NCBI RefSeq assembly: GCF_037201975.1
Contig: NZ_CP147520.1
Location: 7,130,001 to 7,194,000 of the forward strand
DNA: 64,000 bases
From: Streptomyces sp. TG1A-60
GTDB taxonomy: Bacteria; Actinomycetota; Actinomycetes; Streptomycetales; Streptomycetaceae
Direction: 5' to 3'
Shown here piece after piece: positions 1-7,762 of this stretch. The notes beneath the pieces are model-generated. The model did not search any database. It worked only from the letters and a program-made list of their open reading frames with translations, and had not been told where the DNA came from. Made by a program: the position numbers and the translations under genes. Position 1 is the stretch's first letter; each line of letters opens with the position of its first letter.

Positions 1-485
1 TACTGCACGCGCCCTGTGGAGACGTGACGGAGTTCGGGCCCGAACTGGTGCGGCTTGTGGGAGACATGTTCGCGACGATGTACGACGCGCGGGGTGTGGG
101 TCTCGCCGCGAACCAGGTGGGCCGGGCGCTCCGGGTGTTCGTGTACGACTGCCCGGACGACGAGGACGTGCGTCATCTCGGCCATGTGGTGAACCCGCGG
201 CTCGTCTCGACGGAGGGGATCGTGCTGCGGGGGCCCGAGGGCTGTCTGTCGCTGCCCGGACTGGAGGCGGGGGTGGAGCGGTATGACGAGGCCGTGGTGG
301 AGGGGTACGACGCGGAGGGGGAGCCGGTCAGGGTGCGGGGGACGGGGTTCTTCGCCCGGTGTCTTCAGCACGAGTGTGATCACCTTGAGGGGCGTGTGTA
401 TGCCGACCGGCTCAGTGGGTGGCGTCGGCGACGGGTGTTGCGGAAGGCCGCTCGGGCGCCGTGGGGAGCGGTGACCGGTCGATGA
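1..485 (+). CDS. def: peptide deformylase, 3' part
   Basis: Only the 3' end is in the window. The frame is open to the left edge, and the residues before the GTG at 24 (LHAPCGDV) already read like the family, so the true start lies upstream. Peptide deformylase removes the formyl group from the N-terminal methionine of new proteins in the cytoplasm, using a bound metal. All three family motifs are visible in order: GVGLAANQVG (motif I), EGCLSLPG (motif II, metal-binding Cys) and QHECDHLEG (motif III, two His ligands and the catalytic Glu). The tail is basic (GWRRRRVLRKAAR). Nothing in the motifs looks damaged. Confidence 0.95.
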   Translation, partial: LHAPCGDVTEFGPELVRLVGDMFATMYDARGVGLAANQVGRALRVFVYDCPDDEDVRHLGHVVNPRLVSTEGIVLRGPEGCLSLPGLEAGVERYDEAVVEGYDAEGEPVRVRGTGFFARCLQHECDHLEGRVYADRLSGWRRRRVLRKAARAPWGAVTGR

Positions 486-508
486 CTGTGGGTTGTGTGT
501 GGTTGCTC

Positions 509-525
509 GCGCGGTTCCCCGCGCC
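509..525 (+). repeat. dispersed intergenic repeat, copy 1
   Basis: The 17-base core GCGCGGTTCCCCGCGCC lies just after the deformylase stop. A second copy with one mismatch sits in reverse orientation at 2815-2831, also between genes. From general knowledge, short elements of this kind are frequent in Streptomyces intergenic DNA; their function is not settled. Two copies in intergenic positions are what the window itself shows. Confidence 0.5.
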
Positions 526-543
526 TCCGAGGAGCGAGAACCC

Positions 544-1188
544 TCAGAACCCGGGTCCGCCCACCTTGTCGCCCGCCGCGGCCAGGCGACCCCACAACAG
601 GTCCGCCAGGCTGTGGACCAACTCCGCTCTTGTGCAGGGGCGTTCGCCGAGCCACCAGTCGCCCGCCGCGTGCATCATGCCCACGATGCCGTGGCCCCAG
701 ACGCGGGCGAGCCGGCGGCTGTCGGAGCCGAGGTCGAGGCGCTCCTCTATGACCTTGCCCAGTTCCTCGCCCATCCGGCGCAGCAGGGGGGCGGAGTGCC
801 TGCCCACGTCGAAGCCCTGGTCGCCGGGCTGGCCGCCCTCGGCCGGGTGCATGAGGAAGCGGTACACCTGAGGGCGGGCCTCGATGGCCGTCAGATAGGT
901 GTCGAGGGTGGCCTCGACCCGTTGGCGGCGCTCCGCCGGGGCGTCCAGCGCGGCCCGCAGGGAGTCGAGGAGGGCGTCGGTGTGCCGCTGGGCGAGGGCG
1001 GCGTAAAGTCCCCCCTTGTCGCCGAAGTGGCGGTAGAGGATCGGCTTGGTGATGCCGGCCTCGGCGGCGATGGCGTTCATCGACGCTCCGGGGCCGTCGC
1101 GGAGCACGACTCTGTCCGCGGCTTCCAGCAGCTCACGCCGACGGCGGTCGGCGGACCGTTCCTGGACGGTCCGCTGCGTGGTGTCCAT
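544..1188 (-). CDS. TetR family transcriptional regulator
   Basis: A 214-residue DNA-binding repressor. An N-terminal TetR helix-turn-helix is clear: the segment around MNAIAAEAGITKPILYRHFG carries the recognition helix, and the all-helical C-terminal half would bind the ligand. The ATG at 1188 is chosen because GGGGAGAG precedes it and the HTH then begins at the usual distance; the frame is open further upstream but that part has no family character. It is divergent from the acyl-CoA dehydrogenase at 1359, and perfect palindromes lie between the two starts. This suggests that it represses itself and the dehydrogenase in response to an acyl-CoA or fatty acid (inference). Confidence 0.9.
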   Translation of the reverse strand: MDTTQRTVQERSADRRRRELLEAADRVVLRDGPGASMNAIAAEAGITKPILYRHFGDKGGLYAALAQRHTDALLDSLRAALDAPAERRQRVEATLDTYLTAIEARPQVYRFLMHPAEGGQPGDQGFDVGRHSAPLLRRMGEELGKVIEERLDLGSDSRRLARVWGHGIVGMMHAAGDWWLGERPCTRAELVHSLADLLWGRLAAAGDKVGGPGF

Positions 1189-1267
1189 GAGTCTCTCCCC
1201 CAGGTGCTGAATTCGGTGACGCCTGCGCAAACTAGCACTGATGGGCACGTCCCGGTCGAACGGGTTA

Positions 1268-1333
1268 CCGAGCCCGGCTCGGGAGTTGACTTTTCCTACC
1301 GACCGGTAACAGACTCCAGTTACCGCAGGTAAC
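1268..1333. promoter_or_regulatory. divergent control region with two perfect inverted repeats
   Basis: Between the TetR gene and the acyl-CoA dehydrogenase are CCGAGC-CCG-GCTCGG (1268-1282) and GTTACC-GCA-GGTAAC (1319-1333), both perfect. A third, imperfect TACCGACCGGTA lies between them (1298-1309 region). A TTGACT hexamer at 1286-1291 could be a -35 for the rightward gene; no strong -10 is seen. The repeated TACC/GGTA half-sites are the kind of sequence TetR regulators of acyl-CoA metabolism bind, so this is the likely operator of the adjacent regulator. Confidence 0.55.
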
Positions 1334-1358
1334 ATCTTAGTGCAGTGCTGGAGGCGTC

Positions 1359-2585
1359 ATGGCCGAGTTCACCATGGAACTCAACGAGGAACAGCGAGAG
1401 GTCCGCGACTGGCTCCACGGATTCGCCGCCGATGTGATCCGCCCAGCGGCCGCCGAGTGGGACGAGCGCGAGGAAACCCCCTGGCCGGTGATCCAGGAGG
1501 CCGCCAAGGTCGGCATCTACTCCCTCGACTTCTACGCTCAGCAGTACTTCGACCCCACCGGGCTCGGCATCCCCATGGCCATGGAGGAGCTGTTCTGGGG
1601 CGACGCGGGCATAGCCCTCTCCATAGTCGGCACCGGCCTCGCCGCCGTGGGCGTCCTCGCCAACGGCACCGAGGAGCAGATCGGCACCTGGATCCCCCAG
1701 ATGTACGGCGACGCGAACGATGTCAAGGTCGCCGCGTTCTGCTCCTCCGAGCCCGACGCCGGTTCCGACGTGGCCTCCATGCGTACCCGCGCGGTCTACG
1801 ACGAGGCCAGGGACGAGTGGGTGATCAACGGCACGAAGACCTGGGCGACCAACGGCGGCATCGCCAACGTCCATGTCGTCGTCGCCGTGGTCGACGCGGA
1901 ACTCGGCTCCAAGGGGCACGCCTCCTTCATCGTCCCGCCGAACACGCCCGGCCTGTCCCAGGGGCAGAAGTTCAAGAAGCACGGCATCCGTGCCTCGCAC
2001 ACCGCCGAGGTCGTCCTTGAGGACGTGCGCGTGCCCGGCTCCTGCCTCCTCGGCGGCAAGGAGAAGCTCGACGAGCGGCTGGCGCGGGCGCGTGAGCGGG
2101 CGAAGGCCGGGGGTGAGCGGGTGAAGAACGCGGCGATGGCCACGTTCGAGGCGTCCCGGCCGGCCGTGGGTGCCATGGCGGTGGGCACCGCCCGCGCCGC
2201 GTACGAGGTGGCCCTCGACTACGCCAAGACCCGGGAGCAGTTCGGGCGGCCCATCATCGACAACCAGGGCGTCGCCTTCCAGCTCGCGGACATGCGGACG
2301 TCCGTGGACGCGGCGCGGCTGCTGGTGTGGCGGGCCTCCTGGATGGCGGTCAACGGCAGGCCGTTCACCGCGGCCGAGGGGTCGCAGTCGAAGCTGTTCG
2401 CCAGCGAGACGGCGAAGAAGGTCACGGCGCAGGCCCTGCAGATACTGGGCGGCAACGGCTACACCCGGGAGTACCCGGTGGAGCGGATGCACCGGGACAG
2501 CGCCATCTACACGATCTTCGAAGGGACGAGCGAGATCCAGCGTCTGGTCATCGCCCGCACGCTGTCGGGGATGCCGATCCGGTAG
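1359..2585 (+). CDS. acyl-CoA dehydrogenase
   Basis: A 408-residue FAD flavoenzyme that introduces the alpha,beta double bond into acyl-CoA in fatty acid or related catabolism. It spans all three ACAD domains. The N-terminal helical domain is followed by the flavin and substrate signature FCSSEPDAGSDVASM (about residues 126-140). The C-terminal helical domain has REQFGRPIIDNQGVAFQLAD and ends in TIFEGTSEIQRLVIAR, where the Glu of FEGTSEIQR is the usual catalytic base. The ATG at 1359 follows CTGGAGG. A stretch of Lys, Arg and Glu near residues 230-250 (LDERLARARERAKAGGERV) is longer than in most relatives. Probably controlled by the divergent TetR gene. Substrate chain length cannot be told. 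Confidence 0.93.
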   Translation: MAEFTMELNEEQREVRDWLHGFAADVIRPAAAEWDEREETPWPVIQEAAKVGIYSLDFYAQQYFDPTGLGIPMAMEELFWGDAGIALSIVGTGLAAVGVLANGTEEQIGTWIPQMYGDANDVKVAAFCSSEPDAGSDVASMRTRAVYDEARDEWVINGTKTWATNGGIANVHVVVAVVDAELGSKGHASFIVPPNTPGLSQGQKFKKHGIRASHTAEVVLEDVRVPGSCLLGGKEKLDERLARARERAKAGGERVKNAAMATFEASRPAVGAMAVGTARAAYEVALDYAKTREQFGRPIIDNQGVAFQLADMRTSVDAARLLVWRASWMAVNGRPFTAAEGSQSKLFASETAKKVTAQALQILGGNGYTREYPVERMHRDSAIYTIFEGTSEIQRLVIARTLSGMPIR

Positions 2586-2654
2586 CGCCGTGGGGGATCC
2601 GCGCGATGCCGGCCGCGGACCGACACCGCCCCCGCGCCCCCGGGGTGCGGGGCC

Positions 2655-2756
2655 CTACCGGTGCCTCAAAGGTGTGAGCTGGCCGATGTCGTACCTCTTG
2701 CGCAGCTGTTCGATCACCTCGCCGTCGGGATCGACGAGCACCTCGTAGATCGTTAC
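2655..2756 (-). pseudogene. possible small-gene remnant
   Basis: On the minus strand a short stretch reads VTIYEVLVDPDGEVIEQLRKR and ends YDIGQLTPLRHR before a stop. Composition and codon use look coding, but no start codon sits at the expected N-terminus, where GTA ACG stands instead. The open frame upstream runs through the dispersed repeat at 2815-2831 and has no protein character. It may be the end of a decayed gene or a very short peptide starting at an internal GTG. No family was recognised. Confidence 0.25.
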
Positions 2757-2814
2757 GGCCGCCTGCCGCAGAGCTGCACATCGATGTTCTGGCGCACCCT
2801 CGTGTCCCTCCAAG

Positions 2815-2831
2815 GGCACGGGGAACCGCGC
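2815..2831 (-). repeat. dispersed intergenic repeat, copy 2
   Basis: Reverse-strand copy of the 17-base element at 509-525 (GCGCGGTTCCCCGTGCC, one mismatch), lying in the gap between the acyl-CoA dehydrogenase and the small conserved gene that ends at 2855. Confidence 0.45.
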
Positions 2832-2854
2832 CCAGAGGGCTGTCCTGAGAGTTC

Positions 2855-3094
2855 CTAGCCGGAGGCCGCCCCACTGCTGTGCGCGATGCACGCCACATCG
2901 ATCCGGTCGGCCAGTTTCGCCAGTTCGATGGTCAAAGCCGCGACCGTGTCCTCGTCGAGCGCGTCCTCACCCGCCTCCACCAGGTGCAGCCATCGTCCGC
3001 CCACCGTCCGCAGCAGCTTGCTCACATCGGCCGCGGCCACCTGCAAGGTCCCGCGGTCGTCGACGATCAGAGGCAGAGTCACTTCGCGGTTCAC
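2855..3094 (-). CDS. small conserved protein, DUF6213-like
   Basis: A 79-residue soluble protein. The chosen start is GTG at 3094, giving MNREVTLPLIVDDRGTLQ; the frame is open further upstream but that part overlaps the next gene region and looks random. Features seen: an N-terminal beta-rich half, the stretch LLRTVGGRWLHLVEAGED, and an acidic, helical C-terminal half (LTIELAKLADRIDVACIAHS). It resembles small Streptomyces proteins grouped as DUF6213 by recollection of the motif; function is unknown. No clear ribosome site is seen. It ends 26 bases before the downstream end of the dehydrogenase gene, which runs in the same direction, so the two could be co-transcribed. Confidence 0.65.
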   Translation of the reverse strand: MNREVTLPLIVDDRGTLQVAAADVSKLLRTVGGRWLHLVEAGEDALDEDTVAALTIELAKLADRIDVACIAHSSGAASG

Positions 3095-3119
3095 AACGGG
3101 GATGGTAACCGCGGAACGC

Positions 3120-4505
3120 TCACGCCCCGTGCCATACGGTGGTGATGTTGCAGAACTCCCGGATTCCGTGTCCGGACAGCTCACGCCCGTATCCGGAACG
3201 CTTGACCCCGCCGAACGGGAACGCCGGGTGGGAGGCGGTCATCCCGTTGACGTAGACCGCGCCGGTGTCGAGGTCCCGTACGAAGCGGTCGACCTCGTCG
3301 GCGTCCCGCGTCCACACGTTCGAGCTGAGCCCGAAGGGCGTGTCGTTGGCGATCGCGATCGCTTCGTCGAGGTCGGCGACCCGGTACAGCGTGGCGACCG
3401 GACCGAAGGCCTCCTCGCGGTGGATGCGCATCTCGGGGGTGATGTCGGCGAGGACGGTCGGCGGGTAGAACCAGCCGGGCCCGTCGGGGCGCTCGGCACC
3501 GCACAGGACCGTGGCGCCGCTCTCCACGGCCTCGTCGACCAGCTCCTCCAGGTCCTCGCGGCCCTGCTCGCTGGAGAGCGGGCCGACGTCGGTGTCCTCG
3601 TCCAGAGGGTCGCCGGTCCTCAGTGCCCGCATGCCCGCCACGAAACGCTCGGTGAAGGCGTCGTACACGTCGGCGTGCACGATGAACCGCTTGGCGGCGA
3701 TGCACGACTGACCGGTGTTCTGCACCCTGGCCGTCACGGCGGTCTCCGCCGCCTTCCCGATGTCGGCGGACGGCAGCACGATGTACGGATCGCTGCCGCC
3801 GAGTTCCAGGACCGTCTTCTTGACCTCGTCCCCGGCGACCGAGGCGACGGCCCGGCCCGCGGGCTCGCTGCCGGTGAGGGTGGCGGCCTTCACGCGCGGG
3901 TCGCGCAGGATGTCCTCGATCGCGCGGGAGCCGACGAGCAGGGTCTGGAAGCAGCCCTCGGGAAAGCCCGCCCGGCGGAAGAGGTCCTCCAGGTAGAGCG
4001 CGGTCTGCGGGACGTTGGAGGCGTGCTTGAGCAGGCCGACGTTGCCCGCCATCAGCGCGGGCGCGGCGAAGCGGATCACCTGCCAGAGCGGGAAGTTCCA
4101 CGGCATCACGGCGAGCACGGGGCCGAGGGGGCGGTAGCGGACGAGGACACGGGAGGCGCCCGAGTCCTTCACGTCCGCGTCGGAGGGTTCGACGTCGGTG
4201 AGCAGCACCTCGGCGTGGTCGGCGTACCAGCGCATCGCCTTCGCGCACTTGGCGGCCTCGGCGCGGGCCTGCTTGACCGGCTTGCCCATCTCGGTGGTCA
4301 TCACCCGGGCGACGTCCTCGGTGTCCTCGTCGAGGAGGTCGGCGGCCCTGCGCAGCAGCCGCGCGCGTTCCGCGAAGGACGTGGTCCGGTAGGTGCGGAA
4401 CGTGGTGTCGGCGGTGGCGAGCCGGCGCTCGATATCCTCCTCGCCCAGGGCGTCGTACCTCTTCAGTGTCTCGCCGTTCGCCGGGTTCACCGTGGCGATG
4501 GGCAT
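3120..4505 (-). CDS. gabD: succinate-semialdehyde dehydrogenase (NADP-type aldehyde dehydrogenase)
   Basis: A 461-residue cytosolic aldehyde dehydrogenase that would oxidise succinic semialdehyde to succinate with NAD(P)+, the exit step of GABA degradation. The start ATG at 4505 is preceded by AGGAGGT. Family residues are in place: the cofactor-domain motif PWNFPLWQV near residue 135, the general-base Glu in VLELGGSDP (about 234), and the catalytic Cys in NTGQSCIAAKRF (about 268). The C-terminal motif PFGGVKRSGYGRELS is also typical of the GabD group. Length matches the usual 455-485. The succinate-semialdehyde call rests on the overall pattern; another short aldehyde is possible. Confidence 0.88.
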   Translation of the reverse strand: MPIATVNPANGETLKRYDALGEEDIERRLATADTTFRTYRTTSFAERARLLRRAADLLDEDTEDVARVMTTEMGKPVKQARAEAAKCAKAMRWYADHAEVLLTDVEPSDADVKDSGASRVLVRYRPLGPVLAVMPWNFPLWQVIRFAAPALMAGNVGLLKHASNVPQTALYLEDLFRRAGFPEGCFQTLLVGSRAIEDILRDPRVKAATLTGSEPAGRAVASVAGDEVKKTVLELGGSDPYIVLPSADIGKAAETAVTARVQNTGQSCIAAKRFIVHADVYDAFTERFVAGMRALRTGDPLDEDTDVGPLSSEQGREDLEELVDEAVESGATVLCGAERPDGPGWFYPPTVLADITPEMRIHREEAFGPVATLYRVADLDEAIAIANDTPFGLSSNVWTRDADEVDRFVRDLDTGAVYVNGMTASHPAFPFGGVKRSGYGRELSGHGIREFCNITTVWHGA

Positions 4506-4570
4506 GGTTGACCTCCTGCGTGGGCTGTCCTTCGACCTTCCCGCGCGACGGCGCACGCCGCAACGCGGGC

Positions 4571-5038
4571 TCAGTTCGAGTGCTCCAGGAGCCGGTCGAG
4601 AAACTCCGCCTGGGCCGGGACGATCACGGCGCGGGCCCGTTCGACGGGAAACCACTCCACCCGGTCCAGCTCCGGGAACTCCTGGACCTGCCCCGACCTC
4701 GGCGGCCACGCCATCCAGAACGTCCCCGGCACGACGGTCGCCGGATCGAGGTCCGCCTCGACGGCCCAGGCCGTGACGAGTTTGCCGTTCGCCTGCCGCA
4801 CCTCTCCCAGCGGTACGCCGTCCCTGTCGGGCGGCGCCACCCCCAGCTCCTCCTGGAACTCCCGGCGCGCGGCCTCCCAGGCGGGCTCGTCCGGCTCGTA
4901 CTCGCCCTTGGGCACGCTCCAGGCGCCCGCGTCCCGGTGCGCGAAGAACGGCCCGCCCATGTGGCCGAGCAGGACCTCGACGCCGTGCTCGGTGCGGCGG
5001 TGCAGCAGCAGACCGGCGCTGCGCCTGGGTGTGCTCAC
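4571..5038 (-). CDS. NUDIX hydrolase
   Basis: A 155-residue NUDIX protein, expected to hydrolyse a nucleoside diphosphate linked to some other group. The NUDIX box is complete: G-x5-E-x7-REFQEELGV starting at GEYEPDE (about residues 47-69). The GTG start at 5038 overlaps the stop of the DNA ligase gene (GTGA), so translation is probably coupled. The protein opens with TPRRSAGLLLHRR, the first strand of the fold. Pairing with a ligase suggests a role in nucleotide clean-up or processing of capped or adenylated ends (inference). The precise substrate cannot be read from the sequence. Confidence 0.9.
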   Translation of the reverse strand: MSTPRRSAGLLLHRRTEHGVEVLLGHMGGPFFAHRDAGAWSVPKGEYEPDEPAWEAARREFQEELGVAPPDRDGVPLGEVRQANGKLVTAWAVEADLDPATVVPGTFWMAWPPRSGQVQEFPELDRVEWFPVERARAVIVPAQAEFLDRLLEHSN

Positions 5039-6573
5039 CGGGTCACCTCCGGGTGGGCCGCGAGCAGGGACTCGACCGTATCGGCTTGCGCAGGGGACTT
5101 GTCCTCGCGGTAGCGGATCACGCGGGCGAAGCGGAGGGTGACGCCGGCCGGGTAGCGGGTGGAGCGCTGGAGGCCGTCGTAGGCGATCTCGACGACGAGT
5201 TCGGGGCGTACGGTGACGCCCCAGCCGTTGTCCGCCACGGCCAGCTCCGTCAGCCGTTCGGTCTGCCAGGTCAGCATCGCGTCGGTCATGCCCTTGAAGG
5301 TCTTGCCGAGCATGGCGAAGGAACCGTCGGCGGTGCGGGCGCCGAGGTGGAGGTTGGACAGCTTGCCCGTGCGGCGGCCATGGCCCCACTCGGCGGCCAG
5401 AATCACCAGGTCGAGGGTGTGCACGGGCTTGACCTTCAGCCAGGAGGCTCCACGCCGGCCCGCGCTGTAGGGGGCGTCGAGGGCCTTGACCACGACGCCC
5501 TCGTGTCCTCGGGCGAGCGTGTCCGCGAGGAACCGCTCCGCCTCGGGCAGGTCGTCGGGGCCGCCCAGCAAAGTGCGCCGGACCCGCATCGGCTCCGGGA
5601 CCAGGCGGGCCAGTTCGGTGTGGCGGTCGGTGAGGGGCAGGTCGAGGAGGTCCCGGCCGTCCACGGACAGCGCGTCGAAGAAGACCGGCGAGACGGGCAC
5701 CTGCCCGGCCGCCGTCGCCACGTCCACCCGCGAGCCGACCCGCCCGGCGGTCTCCTGGAACGAGCGGGGCCGGCCGTTCTCGTCGAAGGCGATCACCTCA
5801 CCGTCGAGAATGAACCGCTCGCCGTTCAACTCCTGTGCGGCGGCGGTGAGTTCGGGTAAACGGTCGGTGATGTCGTCCAGGGTGCGGGTGTACAGCCGTA
5901 CTGCGCCGCCGTCGCGGTGGACCTGGACGCGGATGCCGTCCAGCTTCTCCTCGACCGCGCACGCGCCCAGCTTCGCCACGGTCTCCGCGACCGACGACGC
6001 GCTGTGCGCCAGCATCGGCAGCACGGGCTGCCCGACGGTGAGCCGGAACCCTTCGAGGGCCGAGGGCCCCTCCGCCAGCAGGGCCCGTGCCACGGTCTGG
6101 AGCGATCCGGCGAGCATCACGGCCCGCCGTACGTCGGCCGCGGGTGCGCCGGTGGCCCCGGCCAGCCCTTCCACGGCCACCGCGGCCAGCGCACCCTGCC
6201 GTACCTCACCGGTGAGCAGCCCGAACAGGTAGCGCTGCTCGTCCTCGGTGGCCGCCGCCAGCAGCTCGCCCACCAGGCGCCGGCGTTCGGCCTGCGAACC
6301 GGCGCCGATGACACCGCCGATCTCCGTCAGCCGGGCGTCCACCTCGCGCACGGAGAGGGTGGGCTCGGTGGCCGGAGGGACCTGTTGGTCCAGCACCTTC
6401 CAGCCCACGCCCAGCCGCCCCTGTGGCAGTCGGCCCGCCAGACAGGGGATGACGATCGGCACGTCCGCCGCCTCGGCGTCCCGGAACAGCTCGGCGAGCA
6501 GAGCGGCCTTCCGGGACCGTGCCGACGTGGCGGCGACCTCCCGTGACACACGGGCGAGCCGGGCGAACAGCAT
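5035..6573 (-). CDS. ATP-dependent DNA ligase
   Basis: A 512-residue ligase that seals nicks through a lysyl-AMP intermediate; a repair-type accessory to the NAD-dependent LigA. An N-terminal DNA-binding domain (residues 1-180) is followed by the nucleotidyltransferase core. Motif I is CAVEEKLDGIRV with the adenylated Lys at about 210, and other core motifs include ILDGEVIAFD, GHEGVVVKAL and SWLKVKPVHTLDLV. The OB-fold domain follows. The layout matches the LigB type of actinobacteria. Codon 239 (5857-5859) is TTA, the rare leucine codon read by the bldA tRNA in Streptomyces, so full translation may be limited to late growth. Its stop overlaps the NUDIX start. Confidence 0.92.
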   Translation of the reverse strand: MLFARLARVSREVAATSARSRKAALLAELFRDAEAADVPIVIPCLAGRLPQGRLGVGWKVLDQQVPPATEPTLSVREVDARLTEIGGVIGAGSQAERRRLVGELLAAATEDEQRYLFGLLTGEVRQGALAAVAVEGLAGATGAPAADVRRAVMLAGSLQTVARALLAEGPSALEGFRLTVGQPVLPMLAHSASSVAETVAKLGACAVEEKLDGIRVQVHRDGGAVRLYTRTLDDITDRLPELTAAAQELNGERFILDGEVIAFDENGRPRSFQETAGRVGSRVDVATAAGQVPVSPVFFDALSVDGRDLLDLPLTDRHTELARLVPEPMRVRRTLLGGPDDLPEAERFLADTLARGHEGVVVKALDAPYSAGRRGASWLKVKPVHTLDLVILAAEWGHGRRTGKLSNLHLGARTADGSFAMLGKTFKGMTDAMLTWQTERLTELAVADNGWGVTVRPELVVEIAYDGLQRSTRYPAGVTLRFARVIRYREDKSPAQADTVESLLAAHPEVTR

Positions 6574-6730
6574 GCGGCCATGGTCCTACGCAGTGGCGCC
6601 GGACGCCTATCGGGTCGGGGCGCGAGTGTTCGGGCGACTGCGGTGGGTGGGAGGTGCTCGCGCCCACGCGGCGGTAGCCGCACACGCGGCACAGCCCCGT
6701 GCCCCACGGATGGCCCTTCGGGCCGATCGC

Positions 6731-6979
6731 TCACGCCGTGTCCAGGTCGGTCATCAGTAGTTCCCCGTTGATCGTGGCGCCCGCTCGGTAGCCCGCGGAC
6801 GCCACGTTGATCACCTGTTCGGAGAAGCCCGTCGCGTTGCCGGCCGCCCAGACGCCGGGGACGGTGGTCAGACCGGTCGGGCCGACCACGGGGTACGAGC
6901 CGAACGGGGTCTCGTTCAGCTCGGCGGAGAGCCCCGCCGCGCCGCCGCCGATGACGAGCACTTCGTACTGCTCGGTCAT
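6731..6979 (-). pseudogene. thioredoxin-reductase-like flavoprotein with a large internal deletion
   Basis: The 82-residue product joins the two ends of a pyridine-nucleotide-disulfide oxidoreductase. It begins TEQYEVLVIGGGAAGLSA, the FAD-binding beta-alpha-beta unit with GGGAAG. It then passes straight to a C-terminal section with GVWAAGNATG (second FAD motif) and INVASAGYRAGATING. Family members are about 300 residues or more, so some 220 residues, including the NAD(P)H domain and the usual redox centre, are missing without loss of frame. The ATG at 6979 has GGAGGT upstream. The adjacent, divergent XRE-cupin regulator is the kind that often accompanies the intact gene. It cannot be catalytic as it stands. 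Confidence 0.75.
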
Positions 6980-7021
6980 GGTGACCACCTCCACGACGAC
7001 AGTCGCCCGATCACTCCCGCG

Positions 7022-7051
7022 TTGACAAACGTCTTTGCCGAAACTGCAATA
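7022..7051 (+). promoter_or_regulatory. promoter with TTGC/GCAA inverted repeat, probably leaderless
   Basis: A perfect -35 TTGACA (7022-7027) is followed after 17 bases by TGCAAT (7045-7050). The distance puts transcription start at or next to the ATG at 7057, so the XRE-cupin mRNA probably has no leader. TTGC-N7-GCAA (7035-7049) overlaps the -10 region and may be an autoregulatory operator that also affects the divergent flavoprotein remnant. Confidence 0.5.
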
Positions 7052-7056
7052 CCGGC

Positions 7057-7668
7057 ATGGGTGATGACATGAGTACGGCCATGAGCGACGAGACGCGCGG
7101 GACGGACGAGGTGCTCGCCGGGGTCGGGCCCCGGCTGCGGCGGATCCGGAAGGAGCGGGGGGCGACGCTCGCCGGGCTGTCGGAGGCGACGGGCATCTCG
7201 GTGAGCACGCTCTCCCGGCTGGAGTCGGGGCTGCGCAGGCCCAGCCTGGAGCTGCTGCTGCCGATCGCCCGCGCCCATCAGGTGCCCCTGGACGAGCTGA
7301 TCGGGGAGCCGCCGGTCGGCGACCCGAGGGTCCGCTCGAAGCCGATCGTGCGGCACGGGCGGACGTACTGGCCGCTCACCCGGCAGCCGGGCGGCCTCCA
7401 GGCCTTCAAGGTGCGCGTCGAACAGGGACAGCAGGAGCCGGAGCCGCGCACCCACGAGGGCTACGAGTGGCTGTACGTGATGTCCGGGAGGCTGCGGGTC
7501 GTGCTCGGCGAGCATGATCTGGTGATGGTCGCAGGGGAGGCCGCCGAGTTCGACACCCGGGTCCCGCACTGGTTCGGGTCGACGGGGGAGGGGCCGGTGG
7601 AGTTCCTCAGTCTGTTCGGGCCCCAGGGGGAGCGGATGCACGTACGGGCCAAGCCCACGCGTTCGTGA
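7057..7668 (+). CDS. XRE family regulator with C-terminal cupin domain
   Basis: A 203-residue two-domain regulator. The N-terminal lambda-repressor-type HTH (about residues 20-78) contains the helices LAGLSEATGISVSTLSRLES and the family signature SGLRRPSLELLLPIARA. The cupin sensor follows (about 105-190), with the THEGYEWLYVMSGRLRVVLGEHD strand pair and PHWFGS. It would bind DNA in the cytoplasm and sense a small molecule or metal through the cupin. The start at 7057 lies where the promoter predicts the first transcribed base; a second ATG at 7069 is an alternative. It is divergent from the damaged flavoprotein gene, which probably was its original target. Confidence 0.88.
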   Translation: MGDDMSTAMSDETRGTDEVLAGVGPRLRRIRKERGATLAGLSEATGISVSTLSRLESGLRRPSLELLLPIARAHQVPLDELIGEPPVGDPRVRSKPIVRHGRTYWPLTRQPGGLQAFKVRVEQGQQEPEPRTHEGYEWLYVMSGRLRVVLGEHDLVMVAGEAAEFDTRVPHWFGSTGEGPVEFLSLFGPQGERMHVRAKPTRS

Positions 7669-7762
7669 CGCGCGCTACTGTTCCCCGGAGAGCAAGCGAC
7701 CGCTTAGTATGCACTCGAACAGTCGACCCCGGTCCGACGGAGAAGTCCCGTGGAGGCACCGC

